From contig NW_024609846.1 of the NCBI RefSeq assembly GCF_016920785.2, positions 113,326,831 through 113,390,830 on the forward strand: a stretch of 64,000 nt of DNA, given 5' to 3'. Numbering within the stretch: the first letter of the stretch is position 1; each line of letters opens with the position of its first letter. The notes beneath the pieces were generated by a model. The model made no database searches, had not been told where the DNA came from, and was given only the letters and a program-made list of their open reading frames with translations. This document shows positions 24,878 to 37,700 of this stretch, piece by piece. The position numbers were made by a program, and so were the translations under genes. This stretch comes from Ixodes scapularis. Taxonomy: Eukaryota; Arthropoda; Arachnida; Ixodida; Ixodidae.

Positions 24878-26003
24878 CTGTGGTGTATAACTATTGTGAT
24901 TAAAAGTCTTACAGTCGCCGACCAATGTCACTTAGTCAAATGAAAATGAAAGAAGCGAGATGTCTTCTTCCACATTTTGCTGTTCTCTATTTTTGTTCCT
25001 TTTACATCTCTAGTTGTAAGATCAATGTTGACCAAGTTCTTTTTTGTTATCAACTTGTTCGCATTAAAATCTAAAATTTTACAACAGGGTAGAGTTGTAA
25101 AACCAAGAGGGGCTACCCAACACATGCATGCAGCCCCCCCACCCCACTTCATGGGGGTTGTCCTACGCAAGTATGTAGCTGCGCTGTAGAGAAGCATGAT
25201 ACACATGATCTACACGGACTTTTAGCTGCATTCTTCCATGAATCTAATGTCCGCCTGGCCGTATAACTTATAACTGTCATAACTTTCACTTTTTCTTTGA
25301 AATCTGTAAATGTTAAAAAAGAAAACCTGTATAACCATAGCTAAAAAAAATCTGACACTTGAATTGCTAAAAACAGTTTGGGGACTTCCAAGAGCGATTA
25401 TTGCATAAAACAGCTTGTCAATGGTCAGAGCCTAGCAAAGCTCAACCAGCATGGCACTGCCAACAGCGCTGATGTCACTTGCATGACACATCCACATGCC
25501 GTGCCAATCATACATGGAACGCATGAAAGCATGGCGGGCAGTCCATGCAGCGTTGACTGTTGGTGGCTGCGGAAGCTCGGCGCAGACACAGAAGCACCAA
25601 AGGCGGAGGATGGCACATGTTTTCTGTTGCAGCAATGTCCTTTTGCTCGGCACACCGCCAAAAAACATTTCGGATTGGCGTTCAACATTTCTAATGGTAA
25701 TCGTCTTATCTGTATGTACTTGGCCGAAAGAACCGTGAGGACATTGAGAAAATCGTGTTCCGCAGTCAATTTACCTGCCCTTCGTAGTACACTATGTACT
25801 GGCGCGTGACGTTGCTCTGTGTTCCTAGTATTATATTTCTCTTTTTTAGATGGCTGCAAAAGACGAGGACAAAGACATTACAGCAGCACTGCCAATAGTT
25901 TCTCCATGTTGAGTGCTGAATCCCTGTGAAGCAGGATACGTTTCTCAAACCTTGCTGGCGCCATGGCCACAAAACGAACAAGTGATATCAATGCATGCCT
26001 TTT

Positions 26004-26167
26004 ATATGGTCGGTGACAACTCAAGAAGGTAGGGGAAGAAAAAGGAAGGTGGGAGAGGACGAGATGGATGCAACGCCGGCGAAGGGAGAGGGTTTGACCA
26101 GCATTGTGCCCGCTTCCTCCTCTCCCACCTTCTTTTCCCTGACCCTACCTCCTTAACCTACAACATA
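26004..26167. mobile_element. Hairpin MITE, TAGTC family, in inverted B
   Basis: Inverted counterpart of the element at 940-1103, with the same purine/pyrimidine hairpin arms and the same flanks. Confidence 0.65.
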
Positions 26168-26451
26168 GTTCAAATCAAACTGCAAAATTTCTTCGAGGCT
26201 CGAGAGTGAAAGCAGCTTGTCAGGATGTATTTTGTGTGAATACCATTTAGCTGAAGCACATTGTTTTTGTGGACTCAAGGTACGACGTGGCTAAAAAGTC
26301 AATGCCAGGGATCTTTGTGAGAAAAAGAACACTTAAAAGATATCCTCGGCCGCAGTTGGCTCTTTGAGTCACATATTTGACGATAGGTATTGTTAACACA
26401 TATTTATGTGAACACCAGGATGCTGTTTTGATGGTAACATACTAAATGGTG

Positions 26452-26491
<40 letters not shown>

Positions 26492-27117
26492 GGGAGTAGA
26501 AGCACATTATCTACCTTTCCCTACCAAAGAACAATGAAACGATTAGTCACCTGCTCAGGACTTTGGTCGTCTGCTTAGTTGTGGGCAACGCCCCTGCGAG
26601 CATCAACGACAGCCCCCATTCTAGCGTGCAGAGAGCCATACAGTGCTTCTGTAAAGGATGCCTTCACCATCAGACTTTTAACAGAACTCACCATCAGACT
26701 TTTAACAGAACGGTCACTCCTTTTTTTTTTCTGCGCACCGAACGAAAGGACGGTACAGTAGCAGACGACGCCAGCGTGCACGGCTGCTGGCGTCACTGCG
26801 TGTGCTCCAAGCTTCCGCGGGTGCTTGCGGTCCTTGCTGCATGGAGCACTGGCTACGCACTCGCGTGCTCCCTTCAAGATTGGACTGCTCAGTGCACCGC
26901 TAGGAAAAGCAGTACAAAACATACCGCGACGATGCATCAGGGGCATGCACTGGTCCCCTGAAGTGTGCTTCGAACCATGTGCAGTGCAGGGTGCAGCACA
27001 GCATCCGCGTGAGTCAGCCGCGGCAGTGATTCGGGGCTCGTAGTGTTCTGCGGCTGCCTTGAAAAAGTGAGGGCCAGCTCTTCGCACCTCCTCTGAAAAA
27101 TGTTTTACAACAGAGAG

Positions 27118-28264
27118 GTCAGTTATCTCCCTGCCTCTCATTGCCTTTCTGCTGTCCTGTCCTTTGTTCGAGAGCAATCGCTGCTACATTGTGTCTCAGC
27201 ACGATCACCTTAGTCATACAAAGGAACGTGCAGATAAAGATCATTATTATTAAAGCACGTTTTACCTTCACATTCAAACTTCGGGCCTCCTGCTTTCTCC
27301 TCGCGTGTGGCGGCAAGCGTCTGTTGAGGCTACCATGCTTCGAGACGATCCTCGCGTGGTTCAGACCTGCGTTAGATTTTTTTTTTTTTTTTTTAATTAC
27401 GCCCTGGCAGCTCGTTTAAGCGCCTCTCGGCGTGTTCCCGCGCAGACAGTGACAGGCGAAGCATCAGATTCTACGCTTGCTTCGTTGGGCCTTCCTGTCT
27501 CGTTGAAAAACTGGATCGAAGTCTGTGTCGATGGCATGCAATCATTGCTATAGCGACTTATTGAGCACTTGCGGTCATACGGAAGCTTCCAAAATTGTGT
27601 GCGCGCTCCTAAGCCTTTGCGGAGGGCTCTGCTAGCCGTCACGTCCGCATGTTCTACCGAACGATTTCGGGCGAGCGGTTGGTAAAGGCAGCTCAAGAAA
27701 CAAATCGACACGTTGAGCGCACGAAACCCAATTCAAATCCGCTTGGATGGCATCAGCATTCAGCACGTTCAGCACCGACCGACCATTCCCGCCATTTCTG
27801 GTAGCGCCTTTGTTCCCGGACGCACCGGACTAAATTATGTCAAACGACTCCAAACGGAACTGAAGCACTAAAGTGCGGTGAACACTCACCTTTACGAATA
27901 CCTCCTGTTCTTGGTATTCGTATTTGGCGGCTCTGGCGGTTCGCGATCGACGCCGGCACTCATCCGGCGAAACTTAGTGCATACATTGTTTTTGTTGTCA
28001 ACGGCTGCCACTGCGCACGGTCAACCTCGTTCCACTCGAGAACTTGAGCTGCTTCAGCTGGTTATCGACGGTTAATACGTCGCCACTCAACACCTGAACG
28101 TAGAACGAAAACAAAAACATTGACCCCGCGGCCAAGGGCGCCAAGGCGGAACAGAACGGAACCGTACCAGCCAAAATTAAAGAATCAAGCAAGGAAAAAA
28201 AAAAATTAATAAAAAGTAAAAACAAACAAAAACAAGAAAAGTACTTTTTTATATATTTTTACTT
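27118..28264 (-). repeat. Segmental repeat, A part, inverted copy
   Basis: This is the reverse complement of 6172-7317 with a handful of differences. It ends at about 28264, where gtaaaaatatat is replaced by aaaacgtcatc of the EXOSC10 upstream region. Homology to copy 1 therefore stops about 35 bp before the ETS/CRE site and about 420 bp before the EXOSC10 start codon. Confidence 0.9.
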
Positions 28265-28298
28265 TAAAACGTCATCTAAAAATCAACAAAATAACAAA

Positions 28299-28331
28299 AC
28301 CGGAAGTGACGTCATTTTTTTTTCAGCCAAT
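28299..28331 (+). promoter_or_regulatory. ETS/CRE composite site and CCAAT box upstream of EXOSC10
   Basis: ACCGGAAGTGACGTCA at 28299-28314 joins an ETS core (CCGGAAGTG) to a full CRE (TGACGTCA). GCCAAT follows at 28326-28331. Such composite sites are typical of TATA-less housekeeping promoters, which suits a nuclear-exosome gene. They lie 353-385 bp before the start codon. That they drive this gene is inference. Confidence 0.55.
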
Positions 28332-28623
28332 CGGCGTTTCCAGTTTTACTGCCCCGAAACGCTTGTCTGCTAGGCGCTGCCATGTTTTTTTACCAATGTG
28401 GCGTGCGCCGATGCCCAGTTACTATAACCAGTCAAACATAGCGAAAGTCTTTCATTCAGAAAATGGTTTTGTAATTATATTATAATACGTGTTTAAAGTT
28501 CTTTATAAAGTTTGAAGTAAGTTGTTTTTATGGTGTGTTATTATTATTATATTTAAAACCGTCTTTGTTTTCTTTTGTTTACGCTCTGATTTGTTCGCCA
28601 GGGGGCCAGAGGAGGCGCGCAAA

Positions 28624-28638
28624 ATGGCCGCGCTCTGA
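28624..28638 (+). promoter_or_regulatory. Four-codon upstream ORF before EXOSC10
   Basis: aaaATGG gives a strong initiation context, and the frame ATG GCC GCG CTC TGA ends 45 nt before the main start codon. It is in the same frame as the main ORF but closed by TGA. It matters only if the transcript starts upstream of 28624, which the sequence does not prove. Confidence 0.45.
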
Positions 28639-28683
28639 AGTAGAGTTGTGAAGCAAGCTCTCTGGTACAAAGTGCCTTTCAGC

Positions 28684-28773
28684 ATGAGTTCCGAAAACCA
28701 GGAAACTCCAGCTGATGGTGCTACGCCCTCCCAGTTTCTAGGCGCTTACAAAGATTCCAATGACTATGCTGAA
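28684..28773 (+). CDS. EXOSC10: EXOSC10 exon 1
   Basis: Thirty codons from ATG (A at -3) encode MSSENQETPADG...YAE and end before GTAAGT, phase 0. The N-terminus is not conserved in the family; the exon is chosen because it is the only upstream ATG with an open frame and strong donor leading into exon 2. Confidence 0.8.
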
Positions 28774-31700
28774 GTAAGTATATTCCCGTCCCGCCTCGTG
28801 GTTCAGGATCACCGCTCGACCGCACGTGATGCGCTACGTCGTTTGACAGCTTTGCTCACATCTTCCACGAAAACTTGCGTATTTATTGGCATTTTACGCT
28901 TCTGCAGAGGTCTAAATCGCCGCCTAGTATCTCGCGCTATTGGAACCTGAAGTTGTGTTTACGACGGATCAGGATCGAGACGATTCGGAAGCTAGCTTCT
29001 CTGGCGTATCCGAGATCATGCTCTCGCGCGCAATTCAGTTTTCCTGTTTGAATGGTACGTATTAAAAGATGGTTCGCACATTTATGTCGGTTGCGTCCAA
29101 AAATGACAGAGACGATCGAAGCACCGGGACAACCGCTACTCATGATTGCCTCGCGGAGTTACTTTCTGCATTGCTTGGCACGTTGTGTACGGCGAGCACT
29201 TCTCCCTGTGACTTTGTCGTTGCTGACGTTTCGATCGCCCTGACCGCAAGTAATGATATACTGTCTGAACCAGGCAACAGTCGAAAGTTCCGCAACTTGA
29301 GGCAATCTTGACTTGAGAAGGCATCGAAAACACACAACCTGCAAAACTGTCAATGTGTGTGTAGTGTTCCATCCATCCTCGGTCAAATCAGGTTAAATGT
29401 GTGTACCGCAAGTTGCTCTCCACCCTCTTTGTCGAAACAGGCCTCTTATAGCCTCGTCCCACTAGAGCGACAAACACAGATTTTTGTTTGGCGTCACAAC
29501 AAAGCTTTGTGTCGCTGATGCTGTCCCACTGTAACGACAAACACCCCTGATGAGCGCCAAGAAACGATTGACGATGGACAAGTTCTTGTTTGTCGTCTGA
29601 CTTGAAGTGCTGCGAGCAGTCCCACCTAGGAACATCTCTCGGAGACAAACTTATCCCCCTCGCTTGCTTGTGCCCTTTGCTGCCTCTCTTCCCAAACTTC
29701 CTCCCATTTCTCCCCCGGTTCGCTTGGCTTTAGAAAAAGGCCTTGGTGGCCACCTGGGCTTCCTACTCGTTCCCATCCCTCGACAGCTCCTAGTGCTCGT
29801 GGCTTGCTTGCTGGCAATCGTGTTGCGAAAGTGAATTTGCTGTGGCTGGTTTTGCTCGCCAAAACCTGGGGTGCGAGGTGGTGCTTCTAAACGCCGAGGT
29901 TTACATCCCTCCATCAGGATGGATACGCCAACGTTCAAGGACTGACCAAAGAAAGACCGCTCACCACGAAGGAGGACTGTGTTCCGGCGAGCCATTGCGG
30001 CAGGCGAGGGACTTGTCATCACGCGCTGTCCTCAATCATTTGGATATGAACATACTCGAAATCGGCGTAAAATTCCAGGGCCCTCACCTCGATTGCCTCG
30101 GTTGGCCCAAACAAGGATCGATTTGGGAATTCTAGTTTGGAAAGTTTGGTGCTGATAGTCATGGCAGTTTGCAGAAAGTCGCCAACGGCAAATGAAGACT
30201 AAGCAGGAGACTTAATTAAGAAAGAAAGTAATTGTCTTTCTTGTTTTGTTTGCTTTTTTTGTTTTTGTTTTGCTGCGCTACCACACACTGTGCTTGCTTT
30301 TTCGCATAACTTGATCGATGTATCCTTCCTACCTTGGCTGCCCTACGGCCGGTAGTATCAATAAATAAAAATAACTCCCACCGTCTTAATCGGTGCGTTT
30401 TCCGCCCAAAGTGCGGAACATGAAAACAATGTCGCCCAACTGTTTGTCTGTGTATTTTAAAGTGTTTTGTTGACAACTCCAGTCCGACTGGGAAACAAGT
30501 TTCCTTGTCCCCGTATTGTGTGTCGTGTCCGCCAGGTGGGACGACGGTCTCCACAAACCGGCTGTCAGTCGGTGTCTTCTGTCGCTCGTTGTCGTGTGCC
30601 GCTGTCGTTTGTTGCAGTTTGTCGCTCTAATGGGATGCGGATATTAAGACGCCTCGAATTATTAATAAAGACAGTCGAAAAGGTTCTTCCAGGGTTTATT
30701 TATTTATTTATTTTATTTACCTTCAGCGCATAAGCATTACAGAGGGGGAAGTGGGTACACATAGACTGAAAGAATGGAACACATGGGAAAGCATAATAGC
30801 ACTGTTATCAGCAGTTGGTCTGCATATCAGCATGAGGCTTCAGTGTGTTAACAGAGTACTGTGCGTCTCTTCCTACAGCAAGTGCTTCGTGCTGTGCTGC
30901 AAGCGACAAAGGCCGGCAACGAAATGCCGAGCCCGGGCGAGGATTACGAGTATTACAGCAGCTTTGCGAGCTTCCGTCAGGTGATGCTGTCTGAAGGGAA
31001 AGACATCCTGAAGCTGTGAGTAGGCACAGTGAGCTCACTTCTTTCGTGGGAGTTCTCATACTTCCTGTGACATGCGACACTTGTTAAGAAAAATATATAA
31101 AAAGCACGGCAGTTAAAGCTGACTATTCTTAAAACGTTAGGCGTTTATGCCCTAAACCAGCAAAAGACATGAGACGTGAATTTAGACTAGCTAATTAATA
31201 ATCAGCACTCATCCGAATCCTTCGTTACATGGCACCTGCACCCCAGTCGGCTGTTGTAAAATGGTGGGCATAGGACATTGTGTATACCATATTGCATTGC
31301 GTATGTAGTAGTGTTGCACATAAGTAATAGAGAAGTAACACTAAGACTGATAATGCTACCAGTCTCAGTGTTTATGTATGGTGTCTATTTGCCTTTTCTA
31401 AAATTAACTGTATCATAAGGGCACCATTAAGATGCTACCTTGTAATGAATTGCAGCACTTGGTTTTCACACTGCCCCCCTGGAGATTTTAATCGAAACAC
31501 GTAAGGTCCAAATAATAGACCAGTTATATTATCATGCCATAAAATGTTCCCCCCTTATGACCGAGATAGTTAAGAATGTGAAACTCAGACTGGAAGTAGA
31601 GACCTGAGATGAGTGACAAATGATACTAAGTTTCTCACAAGAAGTAGAAATAAAGAACTGACAAGTGAATGGCTCGCTTAGTCGTCAAATGGTTGACAGA

Positions 31701-34700
31701 CATGAAGACTCGCACTGTCAGCAATGCATTTCTGCATGACGAAAATAATCCCTGGAGAAGGGGAACAAGGGGCACAAAGGACAAACACAAATCTCCAAAG
31801 GTGACTGATGCGTGACCTAAACAATACGCCTGGTCCTGGTATCGAACCAGGGACCTCTCCATTTCCAGTGGAGCGCGCTACCAACTGAGCTAACCAGGAG
31901 TTAGACGTCAGTGAGCAAATGGGATTTATCAGCTGCCAGCAGTCTAATACCAACAAGGATGAACGGCATGCATTTTTAAGGTTATGAAGACAATGCAATT
32001 CAGTGCAAAGGTGCAAGCGAGCTGGACAAGAATGGCGAAAATGATCCCTGGAGAAGGGGAACAAGGGGGCAGAGGACAAACACAAATCTCCAAACACAAC
32101 TAGGTGACTGATGCGCAACAGAAAAAATCTGCCTGGCCCTGGTATCGACGCAGTTGACATAAAAAGTCCAGCACTTATACAAACTTGTTATTTATGAAGT
32201 GTTGCCAGTATGTAACCGACAGGTGACTGGTTTGTGTTTAGCATTCAAGCAATTTTACGTACCCTTTAAAGTTTGCTCGTGTGGGAAAGGGAGGGACGGC
32301 CATCATTTCCTCTCTGTATCCAGGATGTCATCGCTAGCGAGTCAGCAAAGTGGAAAAGGCAGATTTGAAGGCTTGGATTTGGAAGAAAAGTTTGACCTCC
32401 TCACGGACGTCAACGACATGGTCCTGGAACGAGTGGTATGTCTACGGCGGGGATCATGTTGGCGAATGATTTATTATTCACTCTTTTCCTTCTTGTCCTG
32501 GTTTGTGTATGCGAGCCACTAATTTTTGTCTTCCTGGTGTCAGTTCTGTGCATTGACAGGAAGTTTTCTTCTAGGGAAATCACCTCGATGAGGCGGACGG
32601 TATCAAGAAGAAGCCAGAGGATGTAGTGGTCATGACCGTCAGTACAAACAGACCCATCCATACCAGCTGGAATAAGAAGGTACTTATTAGTATTGACCAC
32701 TGTCTTTCTGAAGGTCAGCTTCAACTAAAATTAGATTTCTGTTTTCTAGAGTTCTGGGAAATTGTGGTAACCTGTGCTATAGCAAGATATAAGTTAATAA
32801 TGTGCTAGAAGCTCTGCCTCCAGCACGTACACATTGCTTTCCATTGACTGGCCATGCTCGGGAGATTATTGTAAAATAAATACCTCACATTTCCTTGGAC
32901 TCAGCTGCGCAGATTGCACTCACCACTTCAGGCTGGCTGAGTCAGCAGACGTACCAACATATCCGCAAGCGACCAATCAGCAAGACTCATTTTTGGTCCT
33001 AGCAGGCGACGGGGAATGAAGAACTGACTCTATAAACTTCACCTACAAAAGTAGTATTTTTTATTTTTTTTTATTTTTACAGCTATGGTATGAATGTTTT
33101 GGGACTCTTGATAAGCAAGTAACTCAGAAGAAATTAATGAAAATCAAATGAAATTCGAGATTTAGGAGAGTTTAGGGAGAGCGGGAAAGCGTATAAGTAA
33201 CCGTTCGACTGTAAATCATTACCGTAGAATACCGCACATCCGCCCATTCCACATTAAGCACCCATATCCAAATTTCTAAGATCTGAGAAAATATGCACAG
33301 TACATTTATATGTAAAACTGATGCCCGGACTAGTGCCCATCCCCCATTTTTTAGCCATTATCTCTAAATTTTGAGTGAGCGCCTGCTAAGTATTTTACGG
33401 TAGGTCATATTGGGGGGGTGATTTAACATTGTGGAAATATCTAGAAGAGGCAAGGGATGTGCATAACGTTTAGTACTGGTCAACAAGCTAGACCAGTACC
33501 AAACATTTTTGTGAATGTGACCAGTGCAAGAAGCGGAAAGCCACAAATTCTGTGTAGACCGAGCGAAGCCAACAGATTCTGTTTATACCTCATTTATTCA
33601 TAGGATCAAGGTTAATCGATGCACAAGAGTATATAAATACATCATTTGTATACAGATAAACAACTTTAAAGGACTGGTTTAGACTTTTCCGGGATTTACC
33701 TTGCTGCAAAGGGAATTGTGGGGCTATTCTGATGTACGCCCATGCCGACTCGATCGCTTCACATATCTTGGAAGCTGCACGATTACTTCTCTCTAATCAT
33801 TAGGAGCTCACAATACACAAAACATAGAAGGAACACAAAAGGACATCAACACAAACTCTGTTTTGCTTTCCTTCTGCCTTGTCTGCGTTCTGTAATCACA
33901 AAATATTAAACCACTGTCAAGTTCGTCTTTGACTCCCAGATAATCTCACGTGCAGTACGCCGGAACATCACAATGCGTCAAATAGACAGTAGGGGCACCG
34001 TATATGTCCAGAAAGGTCTATTTTTCAGGTATAAGGAAAACGTAATTGATCATTCATTCACATTTCTCGCATGTTTTTCGGAAGCGAGAGTTGATTTCTG
34101 GCTTTGTTCCGTGCTCGCTGTTTGAAGCCCTAAATCAAAGCGTGCTGTGTTTACTTCCCGACAGCTTTCCAAAGATGCCAAGTCCTCCCAGTTCCACCTG
34201 ATGGCCGCTCGCAATGTGGTACGGCCTCAGCTGACCTTCCGGGATAAAGTGGACAACGGCCATTCGCCTTTCGTGCCCATTATTCGCTACAAGCCGCACT
34301 CAATACGACCCTTGGCTGTACTCTTGGAGAATGACGCCGGCGTGGAAAGGTGAAAGACTGGCGGGGGTCTGCTTTGTTTCTTTCTACACGAGCGCAAGCG
34401 ATCGGGCGGTGGTCGAGAGTGTTGTTAAAAATTGCACTTTCCGTCAGCACGTGAACAAACGTTTTTTTACACATCTGTCATTTATGTTTTTTTTTAAAAA
34501 GGAATGTCGCCCTGGAATTGCTATTTGTAACTGACAAATGAATTTGTTAGCTTGCATATTTTGTTGCTCCAACTTCTTAATTGTGCACTGATGCTGGTAC
34601 CTGCACACCCCAGCCCATACCACACCAACCCCTCTTTCTTACATCGTGCAGCAACAGTCGTGCTTCATATTCGCCTTCGGTCTGGAGTGTGGGCAAAAAA

Positions 34701-37700
34701 TGCCAGGCACCTGTTATATTAAACAACATGGCAATGTTCTTCCTATCAAAACAACATTGCTGCATTGTTTTGATAAAAACTACAGGTTTTTTCGTTCATT
34801 TTAATTTAAATGACAATCAATTTAATATGAGTGAATCTAATTTCATTCAAGCTCCATCCAATTTAATCCCAGTGCTACCCAATTTAGTCCCGGTCTCAGT
34901 GAATTTTATCCACAGTATATACATGTGCTTATTTGTCTTTAGTGGTCACGTTTCGCTTACACTTTTGATAACTAGAGTAATTGTTTATAGAATTAGATTT
35001 TGTCTGGGACAACTGATACTTTCATCACTATTTCGATTACTTGGAGTTATGTACTACTAGTCACATGATTGAACTAGCTTAATTAATATGTTGATTACTC
35101 TTTTGGTAACCTCAAGTTCTTAGTGGTGCACCCGACTCTGATTTAGCGGAATTGACATTTTGTTTACTCTTTCTTATTAGTTCAACTTATTATTGATACA
35201 ATTCAGATGATAGAAGTGGAATTGCAGTTTGTGATTAGTCTTTTGATTACTTCGTGCTATTATTAACACTTCTGACTTTATTTAAAGCTTAACGGAGGTA
35301 TGGCTTGCAATCCTAATTACTTCGACCCGTTAATAACACGAATTACAAGATAAAAGCTCCACAAACATTTCGGATTACTCCATTGATTGCTTCGAGAGAT
35401 TATTGACAAAAATGTAGCTTGGTAGAAGCTTGTTTGACCTTTTGAACATTTTGACTATGCAGGTATCATTGACACAATAACTTTATAGAAGCAACATTTT
35501 CATTACTTACTCTTAGTCGATTACTTTGATATATAATTGAAATTGCGACTACATAAAAGTTCAGTTAAGATTTGGATTACTCCTTTAATTACTTCATGTT
35601 ACTAGTCACCAAATTTACTTAAAATTAACTCAATTAACTTCGTGGTCACTTTTTATCTTTTTCCGATAGATTAGTCACACAACTAAGTTTATATTAGCAT
35701 TATTGACATCTTGATTACTTTAAGTAACTATAGTCGGTGACAGGTCAAGAACGAAGTGGAAGCTTCGCCCACCTCTTTTCACATTAGCAGAGCAAACAGT
35801 GGAGAGGAGGTTGCCTCCTCTTTAGTGATCGCTCTGCTAAAGTGGAAAGGGGTGGGAGGAGCTTCCACTTCCTTCTTGACCTGTCACCGACTATACACGT
35901 TTGCAAGTCCGGCTTCAGGACGCTGCCATCTTGCTTGCTGGGGTGCGCTTGGACGCGTCCTAATCCGATTACGAAGCCTTGCTAAGGCTTTATAATCAGA
36001 TTATGGCCTCGCCCAAGCGCACCCCACTGGAAAAGATGGCGGCGCCCTGAGACCGCACTTGCAAACGTGTATAGTGACCTGTTCGACTTGAAATCGGCAT
36101 AATGACATAATCTTCACTCTCATTATTATTTTGAGTTTTTGTACAACAGTGTGATTTATTCTCAGCTCGGTTACTATTTTGATTACTTCTACTTACTATT
36201 GACCCATTGGAGTTTGATTCGACCTAATTGACTTCACAATTACTCTTGACATTACTTTGAGCAAATTGTAGGCTAACCAATTTATTATGACCACGAGTCA
36301 CATTATGATCACTATTTTGATTACTTTCAGTTACTATTGACCCAATGAACTTTAATTTGTCATAATTGACATTTTGGTAAATTCCTTGATTACTTCGAGT
36401 TATTATACCACCAATTTACTTATTATAAGGCTAGCTGACATTATCATTACTCTTTCGATTACTTTGAATTATTTTTGAAACACTAAACTATAATTTGGCC
36501 TAATTCACATTTCAATGACTCTTGATTACTTTGAGCTAATACTAAATCATAAGACATCAATTGGTTGAATATTAACTCAAAGCAATCAAAAAGTTATTAC
36601 AGTGTCAATTAGGCCAACAGTAACTCAAAGTAATTAAAAGTGTAATAAAAATGTGATTTGACCTCATAGTGGACAATTGGTGATATGGTAACTTGAAGTA
36701 ATCAAGAGAATCATCAAAATGTCAATAATGCCAAATTAAAGCTCATTGGGTCAATAGTAACTCAAATTAATCAGAAGAGTAATCATCATGTCTATTGGGC
36801 TCATAATTAATCAATTAGTTGAATATTACCTCAAAGTAATCAAAACGGTCATCACCATGTCAGTTAGACCGAATTAAAGTCAACTGGGTCATTATTAACC
36901 TAAAGTAATCAAAAGAGTAATCATATAGTTGACTAGGCTTATAATAAATTATTTGGTTGAATATTAGCTCGAAAGTAATCAAAAGAGTCATCAAAATGTC
37001 ATGTTGGCAGAATAAAAGTTCACTGGGTGAAAAGTAACTCTAAGTAATCACCATGTCTATTGGGCTCATAATAATACAATTGGTTGGCTATTATCTTAAT
37101 TAATCAAAATGGTCATCACAATGTCAATTAGGCTGAATTGAAGTCTACTGGGTCAAAAGTAACAAGTAATCAAAAGAGTAATAATAATAATAATGTGAAT
37201 TGAGATTGTAATAGATGAACTGGTGGTAATTAAGAGAGTCTCTGAAATGTCAATTAGGCCAAAATAAAGTTACTTGGGTCAGTAGTAACTCAGTAATGAA
37301 AAGAGTAATCATAATGCCAATTTAGTTCATAACAAATAATTTGTTAGAATATTACCTATGGGATTATGTCAGTTAGAACAATATAAAGTCAAATAGGTCA
37401 CTAGTTACTCAAATGTGTCAATAATGCTGATATTAACTCAGTTGTGTGACTAATATATCTGGGAAGTATAAAAAGTAACCACTAAGTTAATTGAGTTCAT
37501 TTAAAGTCAGTTTGGTGAATAGTAACATGGATTAATAAAAGGAATAGTCAAACTCTTAGCTGAACTTATATGAAGTCGCCTTTGTCAATATTAATTCAAA
37601 CTTATTGACTGAGTAACAAAATGTTTGCTTCTATAAGGTTGTTTTTGTCAACAATAGCTACACAACCAAAAAGTACTCAGAATATCATATGAGCTTCTAT

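Larger units (their letters stand above)
20937..27117 (-). repeat. Segmental repeat, B part, inverted copy
   Basis: This is the reverse complement of 1-6171. Coordinates in copy 1 and here add up to about 27107-27118, with the drift caused by poly(T) length. Sequence is nearly identical to copy 1, but at 161, 192 and 1607 of copy 1 the inverted copy has the B' base instead. Outside the B edge (below 20937) the sequence continues as unrelated DNA containing a hairpin MITE at 20650-20901. Confidence 0.92.

Noticed and set aside
31828..31899. A serine tRNA gene (GGA anticodon) on the minus strand
   Set aside because: The variable arm is short, the first acceptor pair is mismatched, and the body that follows is repeated at 31992 and 60131, so it is a SINE head.
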